From NCBI RefSeq assembly GCF_000943545.1, contig NZ_JTHP01000033.1:1-64000 (forward strand): DNA of 64,000 nucleotides. The letters run 5' to 3'. Both the position numbers and the translations under genes were made by a program. The notes beneath the pieces are model-generated. The model was not told the origin of the DNA. It ran no database searches and saw only the letters and a program-made list of their open reading frames with translations. Below, piece after piece: positions 20,385-29,928 of the stretch; position 1 is the stretch's first letter, and each line of letters begins with the position of its first letter. The DNA comes from Paenibacillus terrae. GTDB lineage: Bacteria; Bacillota; Bacilli; Paenibacillales; Paenibacillaceae.

Positions 20385-22454
20385 CTAGCGTGTAAAGGCA
20401 GCGGGTACGCCGCCGTCGATAGTGAGCATACAGCCTGTCGTTTTCTCCGCCTTGGATGAGGCGAAAAAGGCAATACCCTCGGCGATATCCTGCGGGTAAA
20501 TGTTGACCAGCAGCGTCGTCCGCTTGCGGTAGTGTTCCTCCAGCTGGTCTGGCTCGATGCCGTAGGCGGCGGCGCGTTCGTTGCGCCAGTTGGAGTTCCA
20601 GATGGCGGAGCCTTGCAGAATCGCGTCCGGCAAAATTGTATTCACCCGGATACCGTATTCGCCGCCTTCTGCGGCAATACAACGGGCAAGATGCGCTTCC
20701 AGTGCCTTGACCGAGCTGTAGGCCGTTACATTTTTACCTGCATAGACGGAGTTTTTCGAGCCGACGAACACCATGCTGCCGCCAAGTGTCTGTTCCTTCA
20801 TCAGCTTGAACGCTTCCCGTGCCACCAGGAAATAACCCGTGCCCAGCACGTTTATGTTCAAATTCCATTCCTTTAATGATGTTTCGTCGAATGGACTGGA
20901 GGTGGCCAAACCCGCATTGTTGACGATGATATCCACACCGCCATAGGTCAGAGCAGTTTCTGCATAGGCAGCCTGAATCTGATCCTCCTGTGTCACATCC
21001 ATTTTGACTGCAATAGCGCGGCCTTCTCCGTAGTGGTCATTCAGCTCGGCGGCCACCTTTTGCGCACCTTCCAGATTCAGATCGGCCAGCACGACATGTG
21101 CTCCTTCATCCACCAGGCGACGTGCGGTTGCACTGCCGATTCCGCCTGCACCGCCTGTAATGAGCGCAATTTTGCGCGAAAATTCCGCTTCTGCCGGAGC
21201 GAGTGACAGCTTATACAACTCCAAGGGCCAGTATTCCACGTTATACGATTCGTTTTCACTGAGCGAAACAAACTGCCCTAACGCCGTTGCACCTCGCATC
21301 ACCGCGATAGCACGATGATATAAAGCGCCACTCACCTGCGCGTTGCTCCAGCTTTTGCCTGTGTTAATCATGCCGATGCCCGGGATTAAAATCACACGTG
21401 GCGCGGCCTCAAACATAACGTCTCCTTCATGCCGATTGCGTTCAAAATAAGCTTGGTATTGCTCCTTATAGGCTGCGATACCCTCTACGAGCTTTATTTT
21501 TAAACCCTCGACATCCTCCACGTCCGGTGTCCAGTCTACAAAAAACGGCACCACCTTGGTATGAACCAGATGATCCGGGCACGCTGCCCCGATCTGTGAC
21601 AATACAGCAGAATCCTGACCGTTCACAAACTCCAGCACGTCCTCTGCATCATCAAAGGTAAGGATCATCTTCTTCTCATCACTGACCGCTCCCCGAACGG
21701 ATGGCATGACGCTAGACGCAATACTGCGGCGTTCCTCGTGGGTAAGCGCTTTATATTTCGCGCCTCCAAACGACTGCTTTTCCTCTTGGCGAGCCTTAAT
21801 ATAGCTTTCTGCTTCTTGAATGATTTCAATGGTTTTCGCATAGGCTGCCTCGGAAGTTCCTCCCCATGTAACCAGACCGTGCTTTTCCATCAATACTAAT
21901 TCTGCTTTGGGGTGATCAAGTACACCTTGGGCAATCATCTTGGACAGCTTAAAGCCAGGACGGATATAAGGCACCCATACAAAACGGTCACCGAAAATCT
22001 CTTTCGCAATTTCCTTGCCGTTATGTGCACAGCACAAGCTGATAATGGCGTCCGGGTGGGTATGATCCACATGTCTAAAGGGTAAAAAAGCGTGTAATAG
22101 CGTCTCAATCGAAGCACGCGGATGCTTGGCATCTATCATACAATTCGCCAGATACGCGACCATATCCTCGTCAGACATATCTTCCCTTTCGAACAAGGGA
22201 CGGATATCCTCCATACGAAGCCCTGTAAAGTTATGCGCTTTCATTGTAGCAAGATCAGAACCGCTGCCTTTGACGTACATTACTTCTACTTCACGCCCAC
22301 GAAAATCCTGTATCGTCGTTTTGGCCGAAGTATTGCCGCCTCCCCAGTTGCACACACTCCTGTCCGTGCCGATAAGGTTAGAGCGATATACGAGTTGTTC
22401 CAACGTGTTTTTTTGCTCAGATGCTTGTGAAGAATTCCACAGACTTTGTACCAT
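20385..22454 (-). CDS. rhaEW: Bifunctional rhamnulose-1-phosphate aldolase / short-chain dehydrogenase
   Basis: 689 residues from the ATG at 22454, behind TTGGAGG; the in-frame extension to 22577 is not supported. Residues 1-420 are a class II aldolase (NWGGGNTSAKTT, HTHPDAIISLCCAHN with metal-binding His, EKHGLVTWG). Residues 430-689 are an SDR dehydrogenase (TGGAGGIGSA, NNAGLA, YSSVKALEAH). It cleaves rhamnulose-1-phosphate to DHAP and L-lactaldehyde and oxidises the lactaldehyde to lactate, which the neighbouring lutABC products can then use. The length is normal for this fused type. Confidence 0.92.
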   Translation of the reverse strand: MVQSLWNSSQASEQKNTLEQLVYRSNLIGTDRSVCNWGGGNTSAKTTIQDFRGREVEVMYVKGSGSDLATMKAHNFTGLRMEDIRPLFEREDMSDEDMVAYLANCMIDAKHPRASIETLLHAFLPFRHVDHTHPDAIISLCCAHNGKEIAKEIFGDRFVWVPYIRPGFKLSKMIAQGVLDHPKAELVLMEKHGLVTWGGTSEAAYAKTIEIIQEAESYIKARQEEKQSFGGAKYKALTHEERRSIASSVMPSVRGAVSDEKKMILTFDDAEDVLEFVNGQDSAVLSQIGAACPDHLVHTKVVPFFVDWTPDVEDVEGLKIKLVEGIAAYKEQYQAYFERNRHEGDVMFEAAPRVILIPGIGMINTGKSWSNAQVSGALYHRAIAVMRGATALGQFVSLSENESYNVEYWPLELYKLSLAPAEAEFSRKIALITGGAGGIGSATARRLVDEGAHVVLADLNLEGAQKVAAELNDHYGEGRAIAVKMDVTQEDQIQAAYAETALTYGGVDIIVNNAGLATSSPFDETSLKEWNLNINVLGTGYFLVAREAFKLMKEQTLGGSMVFVGSKNSVYAGKNVTAYSSVKALEAHLARCIAAEGGEYGIRVNTILPDAILQGSAIWNSNWRNERAAAYGIEPDQLEEHYRKRTTLLVNIYPQDIAEGIAFFASSKAEKTTGCMLTIDGGVPAAFTR

Positions 22455-22650
22455 AGGAAAATGACCTCCAAATTCAGTTTTAGTTTTGAATAGCTTTATT
22501 ACAGTGGGTATTCTTGGTTTAAGGAGACTATAACACGTTTGTTTTGATTTGAAAATATATAATACAAAAATAATCAAAAATAAATATTAATTTTTAATAA
22601 CCTGTAAAAAGAATGCGTTCATCTGTAAAACGGTAATTGCCACGCTGGAG

Positions 22651-22664
22651 AGAAAGCGCTTTAA
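22651..22664. promoter_or_regulatory. cre-like dyad between rhaEW and the divergent symporter
   Basis: AGAAAGCGCTTTAA contains the perfectly symmetric AAAGCGCTTT core of strong cre sites. It sits between two divergent rhamnose-related genes, so CcpA could repress both. The outer positions deviate from consensus. Confidence 0.45.
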
Positions 22665-22804
22665 TAAATGTAAGTTTGGAAGGCAATCCGGAGCCGCCTC
22701 ATTCAACTTACAACAAAGCACCGCCTCTTCAAGGAAGCTGAATTACTGATTTTATCCTCTAATCTTGCCGTATTGGCAACATAGGGGTCTACGGAGGGAT
22801 GAGT

Positions 22805-23954
22805 ATGGTTACAAAGGCAGGCATTTGGAAACAGCGTCTCGGTTACGGAGTTGCCGATTTTGCATGTAACTTGATTTGGCAAATGATCACGCTCTATTTA
22901 ATGTTTTTCTATACGGATGTCATGGGGCTACAGGTACTTGCGGTCAGTGCGTTGCTGTTAGTTACACGCATTGTAGATGGTGTAGCAGATGCCATTATGG
23001 GAATTATTATCGACAAAACCCGTACACGCTGGGGAAAATCACGGCCTTATTTTCTGTTTGGAGCTATTCCGTTCGGTATCTTGAGTATTCTTACCTTTTA
23101 CGTGCCGGATATCGGCCCTGTCGGTAAACTGATTTACGCGTATTTCACCTATATGGGCTTATCGCTGGCGTATACGATGGTCAATATCCCGATGGCTTCC
23201 ATTTTGCCGAGCCTCACTCGGGATGGACAGGAACGTACAGTGCTGGCGACGACCCGTATTATCTTTTCTTTCATTGGAGCTACGGCGGTTAGTGTATTGA
23301 CGATGCCGCTGGTCCGTATGCTAGGTAACGGATCACAGGCGCACGGATTCTTTTGGACGATGGTCATTTTCTCGGTTGTGGGTATGATGTTGTTTTTTGT
23401 AACTTTCAAAAATGTAGAAGAAAAAAGTAAAGCTCCGGCAGGAAAAAGTGACGGTTGCCCAAACCTTTTCTGCGCGTAAAGGGAATACGCCCTGGTACAT
23501 CTTCGGTTTAATCGTCGGTGCTGTCATTTCTGCCCTGGGAAACGGCGCTCGGTCAGCAATTTACTTCTCCATGCAAGCCGACCCGGTTGATTACGGAGAA
23601 TGGAAATCCGGCATTAGCGCAGCGGGCTTTATTTCTTCACTGAATGGTTTTATCGGAAAGGTAGCTATGGCTCTGGCAGGTGCTGTTTCCGGTGTATTTT
23701 TAACGTGGGGGAATTATGCTCCCAATCAAACACAAAGCGCTTCCGGCCTGTTCGCCATTCAACTGAATTATCTCATCATTCCGCTGATTTTAACGGTCAT
23801 TTCGATGATTATTATGTACTTTTATCGTCTGGATCACATTTTCCCGCAAATCCGTAACGACATTCAGGAACGAAATCGGGCGCAGGATGCGTCTGAAGGC
23901 GAGAACACTTCGAATGTTCATGGAAATAAAGATATCCTTCCTCAATCGGTTTAA
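22805..23954 (+). pseudogene. GPH-family sugar:cation symporter, frameshifted and internally deleted
   Basis: The first part (ATG 22805 behind GGAGGG) gives about 205 good residues of an MFS/GPH symporter: RLGYGVADFACNLIW, the DKTRTRWGKSRPYF loop and six helices. At about 23440, in GGAAAAAGTGACGG, the frame shifts by one: the natural reading KVTVAQTFSARKGNTPWY continues in another frame to 23954. That second part jumps almost directly to the family's late motif DPVDYGEWKSGI, so about 100 residues in the middle are missing too. It was probably a rhamnose or rhamnoside importer, to judge from its neighbours. A functional protein is unlikely. Confidence 0.85.
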
Positions 23955-23976
23955 TTATCCTAAAGGAGGCATTCAC

Positions 23977-25058
23977 ATGTCAGAAACATCTCCTATTCAG
24001 CAAGCTGACAAAATAAAAATTGCACGTAATGAAGCTTTTATTAACTAGGCGGTTCAAGCACAACCGCATTTGAATACGTCCACTGCCCCGCCACAGCAAA
24101 TGGTCGAGATTGTCCATAATGCAGACGCGATGCATGGCTGGAAAACACATCCGGTGCAATCCGTTTCCACGCTGTCGCAGCAGCATTACGGCAAAGGAGA
24201 TGAATTTATTCTCGACTTTGGCACGCATCAGGTCGGATATCTCTCCTTCTCTGTTCGTCCAGTCGGCAGTCCGCCGGATGCGTCACTTCATCTCAAGCTA
24301 ACCTTTGGTGAAATGCCCGTCGAAGTCGCGGAGCCCTTTTCCAACTATACAGGCTGGATTAGCAGCTCATGGCTACAGGAGGAAACGCTATATATCGACG
24401 TGCTGCCGGGCGCAATCCAGTTACCGCGTCGTTACAGTTTCCGTTATGTCAAATTTGAAATTAAAGATACGTCCATGAAATATCGTGTAGCCTTCGATGA
24501 CATACAGATTCAGGCTGTAACCTCGGCAGATGCTTCACATCTTGTCCCGTTGGAACATGCTGATCCACTCCTGCGGGATATTGATCAAGTCAGCATCCGT
24601 ACCCTGCAAAACTGTATGCAGGAAGTGTTCGAGGATGGCCCCAAGCGGGATCGACGACTGTGGCTGGGCGATTTGCGACTTCAGGCGTTAGCTAATTATG
24701 AAACTTTTGGCAATAACGAGCTTGTTAAACGCTGCCTCTACTTGTTCGCAGGAGTACCGGATGACCGGGGCCAAGTCGCAGCGAATCTGTTCATTACGCC
24801 ATCGCTCATACCGGATGATACGTATTTGTTCGACTATTCTTTGTTGTTCACCGTCAGTTAGTACGAACCGTATATGCATCACTATTTGGTCGAAGCTTTG
24901 CTGATCACAGGTGACCGGGACGGAGCCGACACGTTCTGGGAATTGTACGATCCCCCCATAATAAAGCCTTTTCTCCCTACGGCAGTTATTTAATCAACAG
25001 CTACTGTCACGCGTGGAGCTGCACCCCAACCTATTTATTTCGTAAGTATAAGCTTTAA
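23977..25058 (+). pseudogene. GH78 alpha-L-rhamnosidase-like gene with several lesions
   Basis: The original start is ATG 23977 behind AAAGGAGG, but codon 24 is TAG (24046-24048), probably from CAG. The frame then reopens and shows the family's EDGPKRDRRLWLGDLRLQ catalytic-region motif. It meets a second stop at 24859-24861, and after a further frame change and deletion ends with PYGSYLINSYCHAWSCTPTY and a final stop at 25056-25058. Intact members are roughly 500 residues or more. It would have released rhamnose for the rha operon. At least three independent lesions make it a clear pseudogene. Confidence 0.85.
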
Positions 25059-25065
25059 AATATAA

Positions 25066-25116
25066 TAAGGCCGTGCCAGAATCGGGTTGTGAGAACCTTT
25101 TTCGGCACGGCCTTAC
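25066..25116. terminator. Bidirectional terminator
   Basis: AAGGCCGTGCC at 25067-25077 and GGCACGGCCTT at 25104-25114 form a perfect 11-bp stem between two converging genes. A T-rich tail occurs on both strands. Confidence 0.75.
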
Positions 25117-25127
25117 TATTTGATTAA

Positions 25128-26141
25128 CTACTCGTCTGTTCGCATCACTTGGGCAAGCAATTCATACGACCGCAGGCGCGCTTGATGATCATATATATGA
25201 GAAGTTGTAATCAGCTCATTGGCTCTCGTCTGATTCATTATAAAATCAAGCTTTTGCTTGACCGTATCAGGGCTACCGATTGCAGAATACCCCAGCATAT
25301 TACCGCGAACCGCCTCCCTCTCCTGCTCACTCCAGAGCTTCTCCATGTCATCAACTGGTGGCTTTAGTTTCCCGCTCTGCCCGCGTATCACATTGAGGAA
25401 TTGCTGTTCTTGTGAAGTGAAAAGCCACTGTGCCTCCTCATCAGAATCTGCAACAACCACATTGACGCCAACCATCACATACGGCTTATCCAGTGCCTTC
25501 GATGGACGGAAATTGCGATGATACAGTTCCAGAGCCTGTAGCAAATGAGCCGGGGCAAAGTGACTGGCAAACGCGAACGGCAACCCAAGCTGACCTGCCA
25601 GCTGTGCGCTGAATCCGCTTGATCCCAGCAGCCAGATCGGTATATCCAGCCCTTCTCCCGGAACCGCCCGTACACCCGGAACTCCCCCTTTTAGCGCTGG
25701 ATTGAAATAGGAACGCAGCTCATTTAATTGCTCCGGGAAATCTTCACCAGTGCTGTGCAGCCCTCGCCGTAGCGCCCTCATGGCAGGCTGATCTGTGCCT
25801 GGAGCCCTACCCAGTCCCAGATCAATCCGTCCCGGATACAGTGACTCTAACGTTCCGAACTGCTCTGCAATCATGAGCGGAGCATGATTAGCCAGCATGA
25901 TGCCGCCTGAGCCTACCCGAATCTTGTTGGTATGCGCAGCTACGTGCCCGATAACCAGTGAAGTAGCCGCGCTGGCCACCGCCTGCATGTTATGATGCTC
26001 CGCCAGCCAGTACCGGTGATATCCCCATTGCTCGGCATGCTGGGCAAGAGCAACGGTATCACGGAAGGAATCGGCAGGAGTGCCGCCTTCAATGACGGGT
26101 GCAAGGTCTAGTATAGATAGTGCAACGTTCCGAATAGTCAT
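25128..26141 (-). CDS. Luciferase-like flavin monooxygenase (LLM class)
   Basis: 337 residues, close to the usual length of the YddN/MsnO8-type single-gene group. It opens with [10 protein letters not shown] and has [28 protein letters not shown] and [13 protein letters not shown], which are the substrate and FMN site blocks. It uses reduced flavin and oxygen on an unknown small molecule. An AT-rich array of TTGATA half-sites lies about 160 bases upstream. Confidence 0.88.
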   Translation of the reverse strand: MTIRNVALSILDLAPVIEGGTPADSFRDTVALAQHAEQWGYHRYWLAEHHNMQAVASAATSLVIGHVAAHTNKIRVGSGGIMLANHAPLMIAEQFGTLESLYPGRIDLGLGRAPGTDQPAMRALRRGLHSTGEDFPEQLNELRSYFNPALKGGVPGVRAVPGEGLDIPIWLLGSSGFSAQLAGQLGLPFAFASHFAPAHLLQALELYHRNFRPSKALDKPYVMVGVNVVVADSDEEAQWLFTSQEQQFLNVIRGQSGKLKPPVDDMEKLWSEQEREAVRGNMLGYSAIGSPDTVKQKLDFIMNQTRANELITTSHIYDHQARLRSYELLAQVMRTDE

Positions 26142-26298
26142 TTTTCAATGAACCTCCCTGTATTTGTATCGCTGGTGAAATGCTATATCACTGAAGAAGT
26201 AAACACCTGTCCCATTTCCTTCACCATCACATATAATCAGTAAAATAGCTGCACTGTCAGAGTATCGTTTTACGATTCCCCTCACCGCTTTAATTATT

Positions 26299-26330
26299 TG
26301 ATATATCAATTGATAATTGATATGTCAATT
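26299..26330. promoter_or_regulatory. TTGATA-repeat dyad, possible operator
   Basis: TTGATATATCAA is directly followed by TTGATAATTGATATGTCAA, giving overlapping palindromic half-sites. It lies between the LLM oxidoreductase and the Rrf2 gene. The sequence alone does not say which regulator binds. Confidence 0.35.
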
Positions 26331-26419
26331 ATAATAATGTGTCCCGTTATGAATTGCAAATGAATTAAATTTTTGAGAAATAGTTTACTTTTACGAAAAG
26401 CTCCTCTATCATTCACTTA

Positions 26420-26440
26420 TATGGATAATCATTATCCATA
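26420..26440. promoter_or_regulatory. Perfect 10-1-10 palindrome upstream of the Rrf2 gene
   Basis: TATGGATAAT, one C, then ATTATCCATA. The core matches the 7-1-7 Fur-family site (TGATAATNATTATCA) at all but the two outermost bases. It is 42 bases upstream of the Rrf2 start codon. It may be a Fur-type box or the autoregulatory operator of the Rrf2 protein. The rest of 26142-26481 contains only AT-rich sequence and the TTGATA array. Confidence 0.5.
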
Positions 26441-26481
26441 TTAGCCTGATTACAGATTTTGAATGTATAGAGGTGATGCTA

Positions 26482-26964
26482 ATGCATATGAAAACAGGCG
26501 TCGAACAATCTGTCTACGCCCTCCTGCTACTCGCGATGCTGCCAGACAAAGCGGTTTTGCCAGGAGAGGCCATCAGCCAACAATTAGGTGCTTCGCCCAC
26601 TTATTTTCATAAGTTGTTACGAAAATTGGTCAGCTCTGATTTGATTACTTCTGTTCCCGGGGTCAAAGGCGGGTTTAAATTAAAGAAAAAACCTGAGAAT
26701 ATTCGGGTATTTGATATTTATCTTGCGATCGAAGGACAACAGACACTCTATTCTTCCAGCGGTATTTACAACGATATGCTTGATTTAAAGGAAGAAGATC
26801 AGTGTTGCCTGCTGACAAATTTGATGGAAGAGGCGGAAACGTCCTGGAAGGCAGTTCTGAAAAGGGAAACCATCGCATCATTATCCGCTGACTTTTATAA
26901 AGCGGGTTATGCTGCCAAAATTACTTCTTTGGAGAACTGGATTCAGGAAAAATTGGTTTTGTAA
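26482..26964 (+). CDS. Rrf2-family transcriptional regulator
   Basis: 160 residues from ATG 26482, eight bases after AGAGG; earlier in-frame starts overlap that site. Residues 1-75 form the Rrf2 winged helix ([43 protein letters not shown]). The Fe-S Cys triad of IscR/NsrR is not present: only an adjacent Cys pair occurs (QCCLL), so it belongs to the non-cluster or thiol-sensing type. It is followed 31 bases later by hslO, suggesting a redox-linked two-gene operon. Confidence 0.87.
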   Translation: MHMKTGVEQSVYALLLLAMLPDKAVLPGEAISQQLGASPTYFHKLLRKLVSSDLITSVPGVKGGFKLKKKPENIRVFDIYLAIEGQQTLYSSSGIYNDMLDLKEEDQCCLLTNLMEEAETSWKAVLKRETIASLSADFYKAGYAAKITSLENWIQEKLVL

Positions 26965-26995
26965 AGAAGTTGAAATCGCAGAAAGGATCATGAAC

Positions 26996-27877
26996 ATGAA
27001 CGATTATTTAGTAAAAGCTCTTGCCTACAATAACCAGGTCCGGGCTTACGCCGTCAGAACGACGGGGACGGTAAGTGAAGCACAACGGCGTCATCATACC
27101 TGGCCCACGGCATCGGCTGCATTGGGACGCTCCATGACGGTCGGCGTCATGCTCGGGGCCATGCTTAAGGATGAGGATAAACTGACGATCAGGATTAACG
27201 GTGGCGGCCCCATTGGCACTATTCTTGTCGATACCAATGCCAAAGGGGAAGTTAGAGGTTATGTAAAAAATCCGCAAACCCATTTCGACCTTAATCATAT
27301 AGGGAAATTAGATGTCGCCAGAGCAGTTGGAACAGATGGAGCGCTGATTGTATCCAAGGATATCGGATTAAAGCAGCCTTTTGTCGGACAAGTCCCTCTT
27401 ATATCAGGTGAGCTGGGTGAGGACTTCACCTCATATCTGGTCCAATCCGAACAAATTCCTTCTTCTGTTGGAGCCGGGGTGATTGTCAATCCTGACAACT
27501 CCATTCAGGCGGCTGGCGGATTTATTATTCAGCTAATGCCGGGTACGCAGGAAGAGGTAATCAGTTTTATTGAGAGACGCCTTGAGGCCATTCCGAGTAT
27601 TTCCGCTATGGTCATGCAAGGACTGACGCCGGAGCAGATACTTGGACAGATTTTGGGAGAAGACAATATTAAAGTATTGGAAACCATGCCTGTGCAATTC
27701 CATTGCCCCTGCTCTGAGGAACGAGTTTCTAATGCCATTATCAGCTTAGGTAGTGAGGAAATCGCAGATATGATCCATACCGATGGACAGGCCGAAGCAC
27801 ATTGCCATTTTTGCAACGAGCATTACCATCTGACCAAAAAAGATCTCGAAGGCATGCTAGAAACGGCTACTTCATAA
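26996..27877 (+). CDS. hslO: Redox-regulated chaperone Hsp33
   Basis: 293 residues from ATG 26996, eight bases after AAAGGA; an ATG six bases earlier is too close to that site. The protein has the Hsp33 core ([27 protein letters not shown]) and the C-terminal zinc switch CPC plus CHFC (positions about 240-275). Zinc is released on oxidation, turning the protein into an ATP-independent holdase. Length matches B. subtilis HslO. Confidence 0.95.
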   Translation: MNDYLVKALAYNNQVRAYAVRTTGTVSEAQRRHHTWPTASAALGRSMTVGVMLGAMLKDEDKLTIRINGGGPIGTILVDTNAKGEVRGYVKNPQTHFDLNHIGKLDVARAVGTDGALIVSKDIGLKQPFVGQVPLISGELGEDFTSYLVQSEQIPSSVGAGVIVNPDNSIQAAGGFIIQLMPGTQEEVISFIERRLEAIPSISAMVMQGLTPEQILGQILGEDNIKVLETMPVQFHCPCSEERVSNAIISLGSEEIADMIHTDGQAEAHCHFCNEHYHLTKKDLEGMLETATS

Positions 27878-27973
27878 TTGCAACAAGTCTATCCTGCAAC
27901 ATCGGTGCCTTACTTCGCAGTGCCGGTACTAACCAAGGAAGAGACTAATCCTTGCTAAGCAAAATCTCCTAAT

Positions 27974-28022
27974 AAGAGCTGTCCCCAAGGTAGTTTTAGC
28001 TACTAAGGGACAGCTCTTTTCC
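27974..28022 (+). terminator. Terminator after hslO
   Basis: AAGAGCTGTCCC at 27974-27985 pairs with GGGACAGCTCTT at 28008-28019, followed by TTCCTTTT. The stem is perfect over 12 bp. Confidence 0.85.
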
Positions 28023-28095
28023 TTTTATTCGAACCTTGTTGTCAATCTCAAACCTCATTCACCCGCCCCTGACACTCTCGATATTGACTGGGCGT

Positions 28096-28932
28096 TTAGC
28101 CTGAGTACTCCTTAAATTTCCGATAAAAAAAGCCCAGGCTTTCGTATCCCACCTCATACGCTATTTCGCTGATGCTGTGGTTCGTATGGCGAAGTAGCGT
28201 CTCCGCGTGCAGCATCCGTTGGGTTTGGACAAGCCCGAAAGGTTTTGCCTGTCTGCTCTTTAAGCAAATTCCCCAGATAATTAGCGTTAAAACTAAACGC
28301 CGCCCCCAATTGGGGTAGCGTGCAATCCTGATAATGCTGCTCAATGTATTGCAAAATATCAATAATGCTCGCTTTACCCGGCTTATGATCCAGCTCAAAA
28401 TTCATATCCAGCTGATACACCCGCATCAGCTCGGTAAGCAGCAAAGGCACATAATGACTTAGCATCTGCTGAGCATAATCCTGGGGGGATAGAAATTCAC
28501 ACAACATATTTTTAAAAATATACTGTACATTCTCATGCTGCTGGGAATGAAATAAAATATAACGGTTGTGTCGTCTGTCCCGGGATACAACGTTAGCCAG
28601 AAAATCAGCCAAAATACATATCTGCCCCTGCTCCAGCCTAATTTCCCTGCCGTCAATAACCTGTCTGCATTCCCCGGAATACATATAATTCATTTCAATA
28701 AAATCATGATTGTGTAAGGGCATGTCCGCAAAACGATGGTGCTTTCTCATATAAATGGAACCGCTATCAAAAAAAATTTGCCCTGCATTCGAAGAATCTC
28801 ATGTCCTATTTCGCTTTCGGTAATATGAAACCCTAGGGGTTCTAAATCGTTCACATTTTTCCCGGTGCGAATCTGTATTTCCTCTACAGCATCCAGGCTT
28901 CTGGGAAATTCCTACAATTGCTGGTGGTTCAT
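28096..28932 (-). pseudogene. AraC-family regulator with three disabling lesions
   Basis: The original start is ATG 28932 behind AGGAGGG. Codon 7 is TAG. The N-terminal domain then reads on (LDAVEEIQIRTGKNV, HITESEIGHEILRMQG) to a run of eight T near 28775, where one missing T shifts the frame. The middle runs through HNHDFIEMNYMYSGECRQ and FSFNANYLGNLLKEQTGK. A third shift near 28235 moves the end (FGLVQTQRMLHAETLL, IAYEVGYESLGFFYRKFKEYSG) to another frame. An intact version would be a cupin-type sugar-responsive AraC regulator of about 280 residues. The target genes are unknown. Confidence 0.82.
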
Positions 28933-28957
28933 CGTTTTCCCTCCTGCTCTCTCCCAG

Positions 28958-29160
28958 ATGTCATGCGATGAGATTGACAATAAAACAAAAAAAGCCCCTC
29001 TGCGTCAATGCGTTGTATGTAAAAAAATGCTCCTAAAAAGGAGCTTGTGCGGACTGTACGTACTCAGGATCAGGGTATCCAAATAGATCTGACGGGTAAA
29101 AAAGCAGGACGCGGCGCCAAGGATGGCAAAATCTTTATCCACACTATACCGGACACCTGA
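28958..29160 (+). pseudogene. Fragment of ylxR/rnpM (RNase P modulator)
   Basis: KKAPLRQCVVCKKMLLKRSL in one frame and VRTVRTQDQGIQIDLTGKK then AGRGA in the next match the YlxR family core: its CxxC motif, RTxxGxIxIDLTGKKxGRGA. One base is missing at about 29045. After GRGA the normal YLC ending is replaced by KDGKIFIHTIPDT and a stop, which is vaguely like a P-II protein segment. The functional gene usually lies between nusA and infB, so this looks like a displaced copy. Confidence 0.65.
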
Positions 29161-29174
29161 CGCGCGTGCAATGT

Positions 29175-29807
29175 CTACTTTTCCAGCCGGGCATTCAAAA
29201 GCTGATCGTATCCGAACTGCTTGCGGGTAAGCTCTTCCTTACGCTGTTTTTCCACAGCTTTTTTCCCCAATTCCCATGCTTCCTCCGGCTTCACTACAAA
29301 TACACCATCGTCATCACCCAAAATGAGATCACCTGGATGTACGCTGACCCCAAATAGGCTAATCGGGGTATTCACCTCCCCCTCCAGTTCTAGTGTACGT
29401 GTAGTCAAGGCGCTAATTCCTTTGGAAAAGATGGGAAATTGCAGCTGGTTCAAGATACCGACATCTGTGACACAACCGGAAACAATGACACCAGCAAGTT
29501 GTTTTTTCATCGCTACATAGGCTCTGAATTCTCCCCAACAGGCTCTGGCATCGTCACCGGACATATCGACGACAAGGACATCACCTGCTTGTGCCAATTC
29601 CAGTGCATGACGCACAGCGGTGGAGTCCAGATGGGGAAGCCTGACCGTAACTGCATTCCCCAACAAACGAATGGGACGGAACAACGGCTGTGCTCCCTGC
29701 ATACATCCAAAATCCGTGAAATGCCCAAGGGTAGAAGCACTAACATGCTGATAAAGCTCCAGCAGGTCCGTCGTTACCCCCTGAACCCGAGGTTGAATCC
29801 GGAACAT
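29175..29807 (-). CDS. RraA-like protein (HMG aldolase / RraA family)
   Basis: 210 residues from ATG 29807 behind AAAGGAG; the longer frame to 29912 has no binding site. It has the RraA fold landmarks: GHFTDFGCMQGAQP, GDVLVVDMSGDD, GEFRAYVAMKKQLAGVIVSG with the conserved Arg of D(V/I), and PGDLILGDDDGV. Members are divalent-metal 4-hydroxy-4-methyl-2-oxoglutarate/oxaloacetate aldolases or RNase E inhibitors. The Firmicute role is undefined. It lies just beyond the siderophore locus and may be unrelated to it. Confidence 0.82.
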   Translation of the reverse strand: MFRIQPRVQGVTTDLLELYQHVSASTLGHFTDFGCMQGAQPLFRPIRLLGNAVTVRLPHLDSTAVRHALELAQAGDVLVVDMSGDDARACWGEFRAYVAMKKQLAGVIVSGCVTDVGILNQLQFPIFSKGISALTTRTLELEGEVNTPISLFGVSVHPGDLILGDDDGVFVVKPEEAWELGKKAVEKQRKEELTRKQFGYDQLLNARLEK

Positions 29808-29928
29808 ACAAACCAGCTCCTTTCGTGATATAACCAAACTCACATTATGCATATAGAAATCAAAGCAGGCGAAATGGCCGCTTAGGCAAAATTCCATCTC
29901 ACTACAGCTCAAACATCGTAGCTTATAC

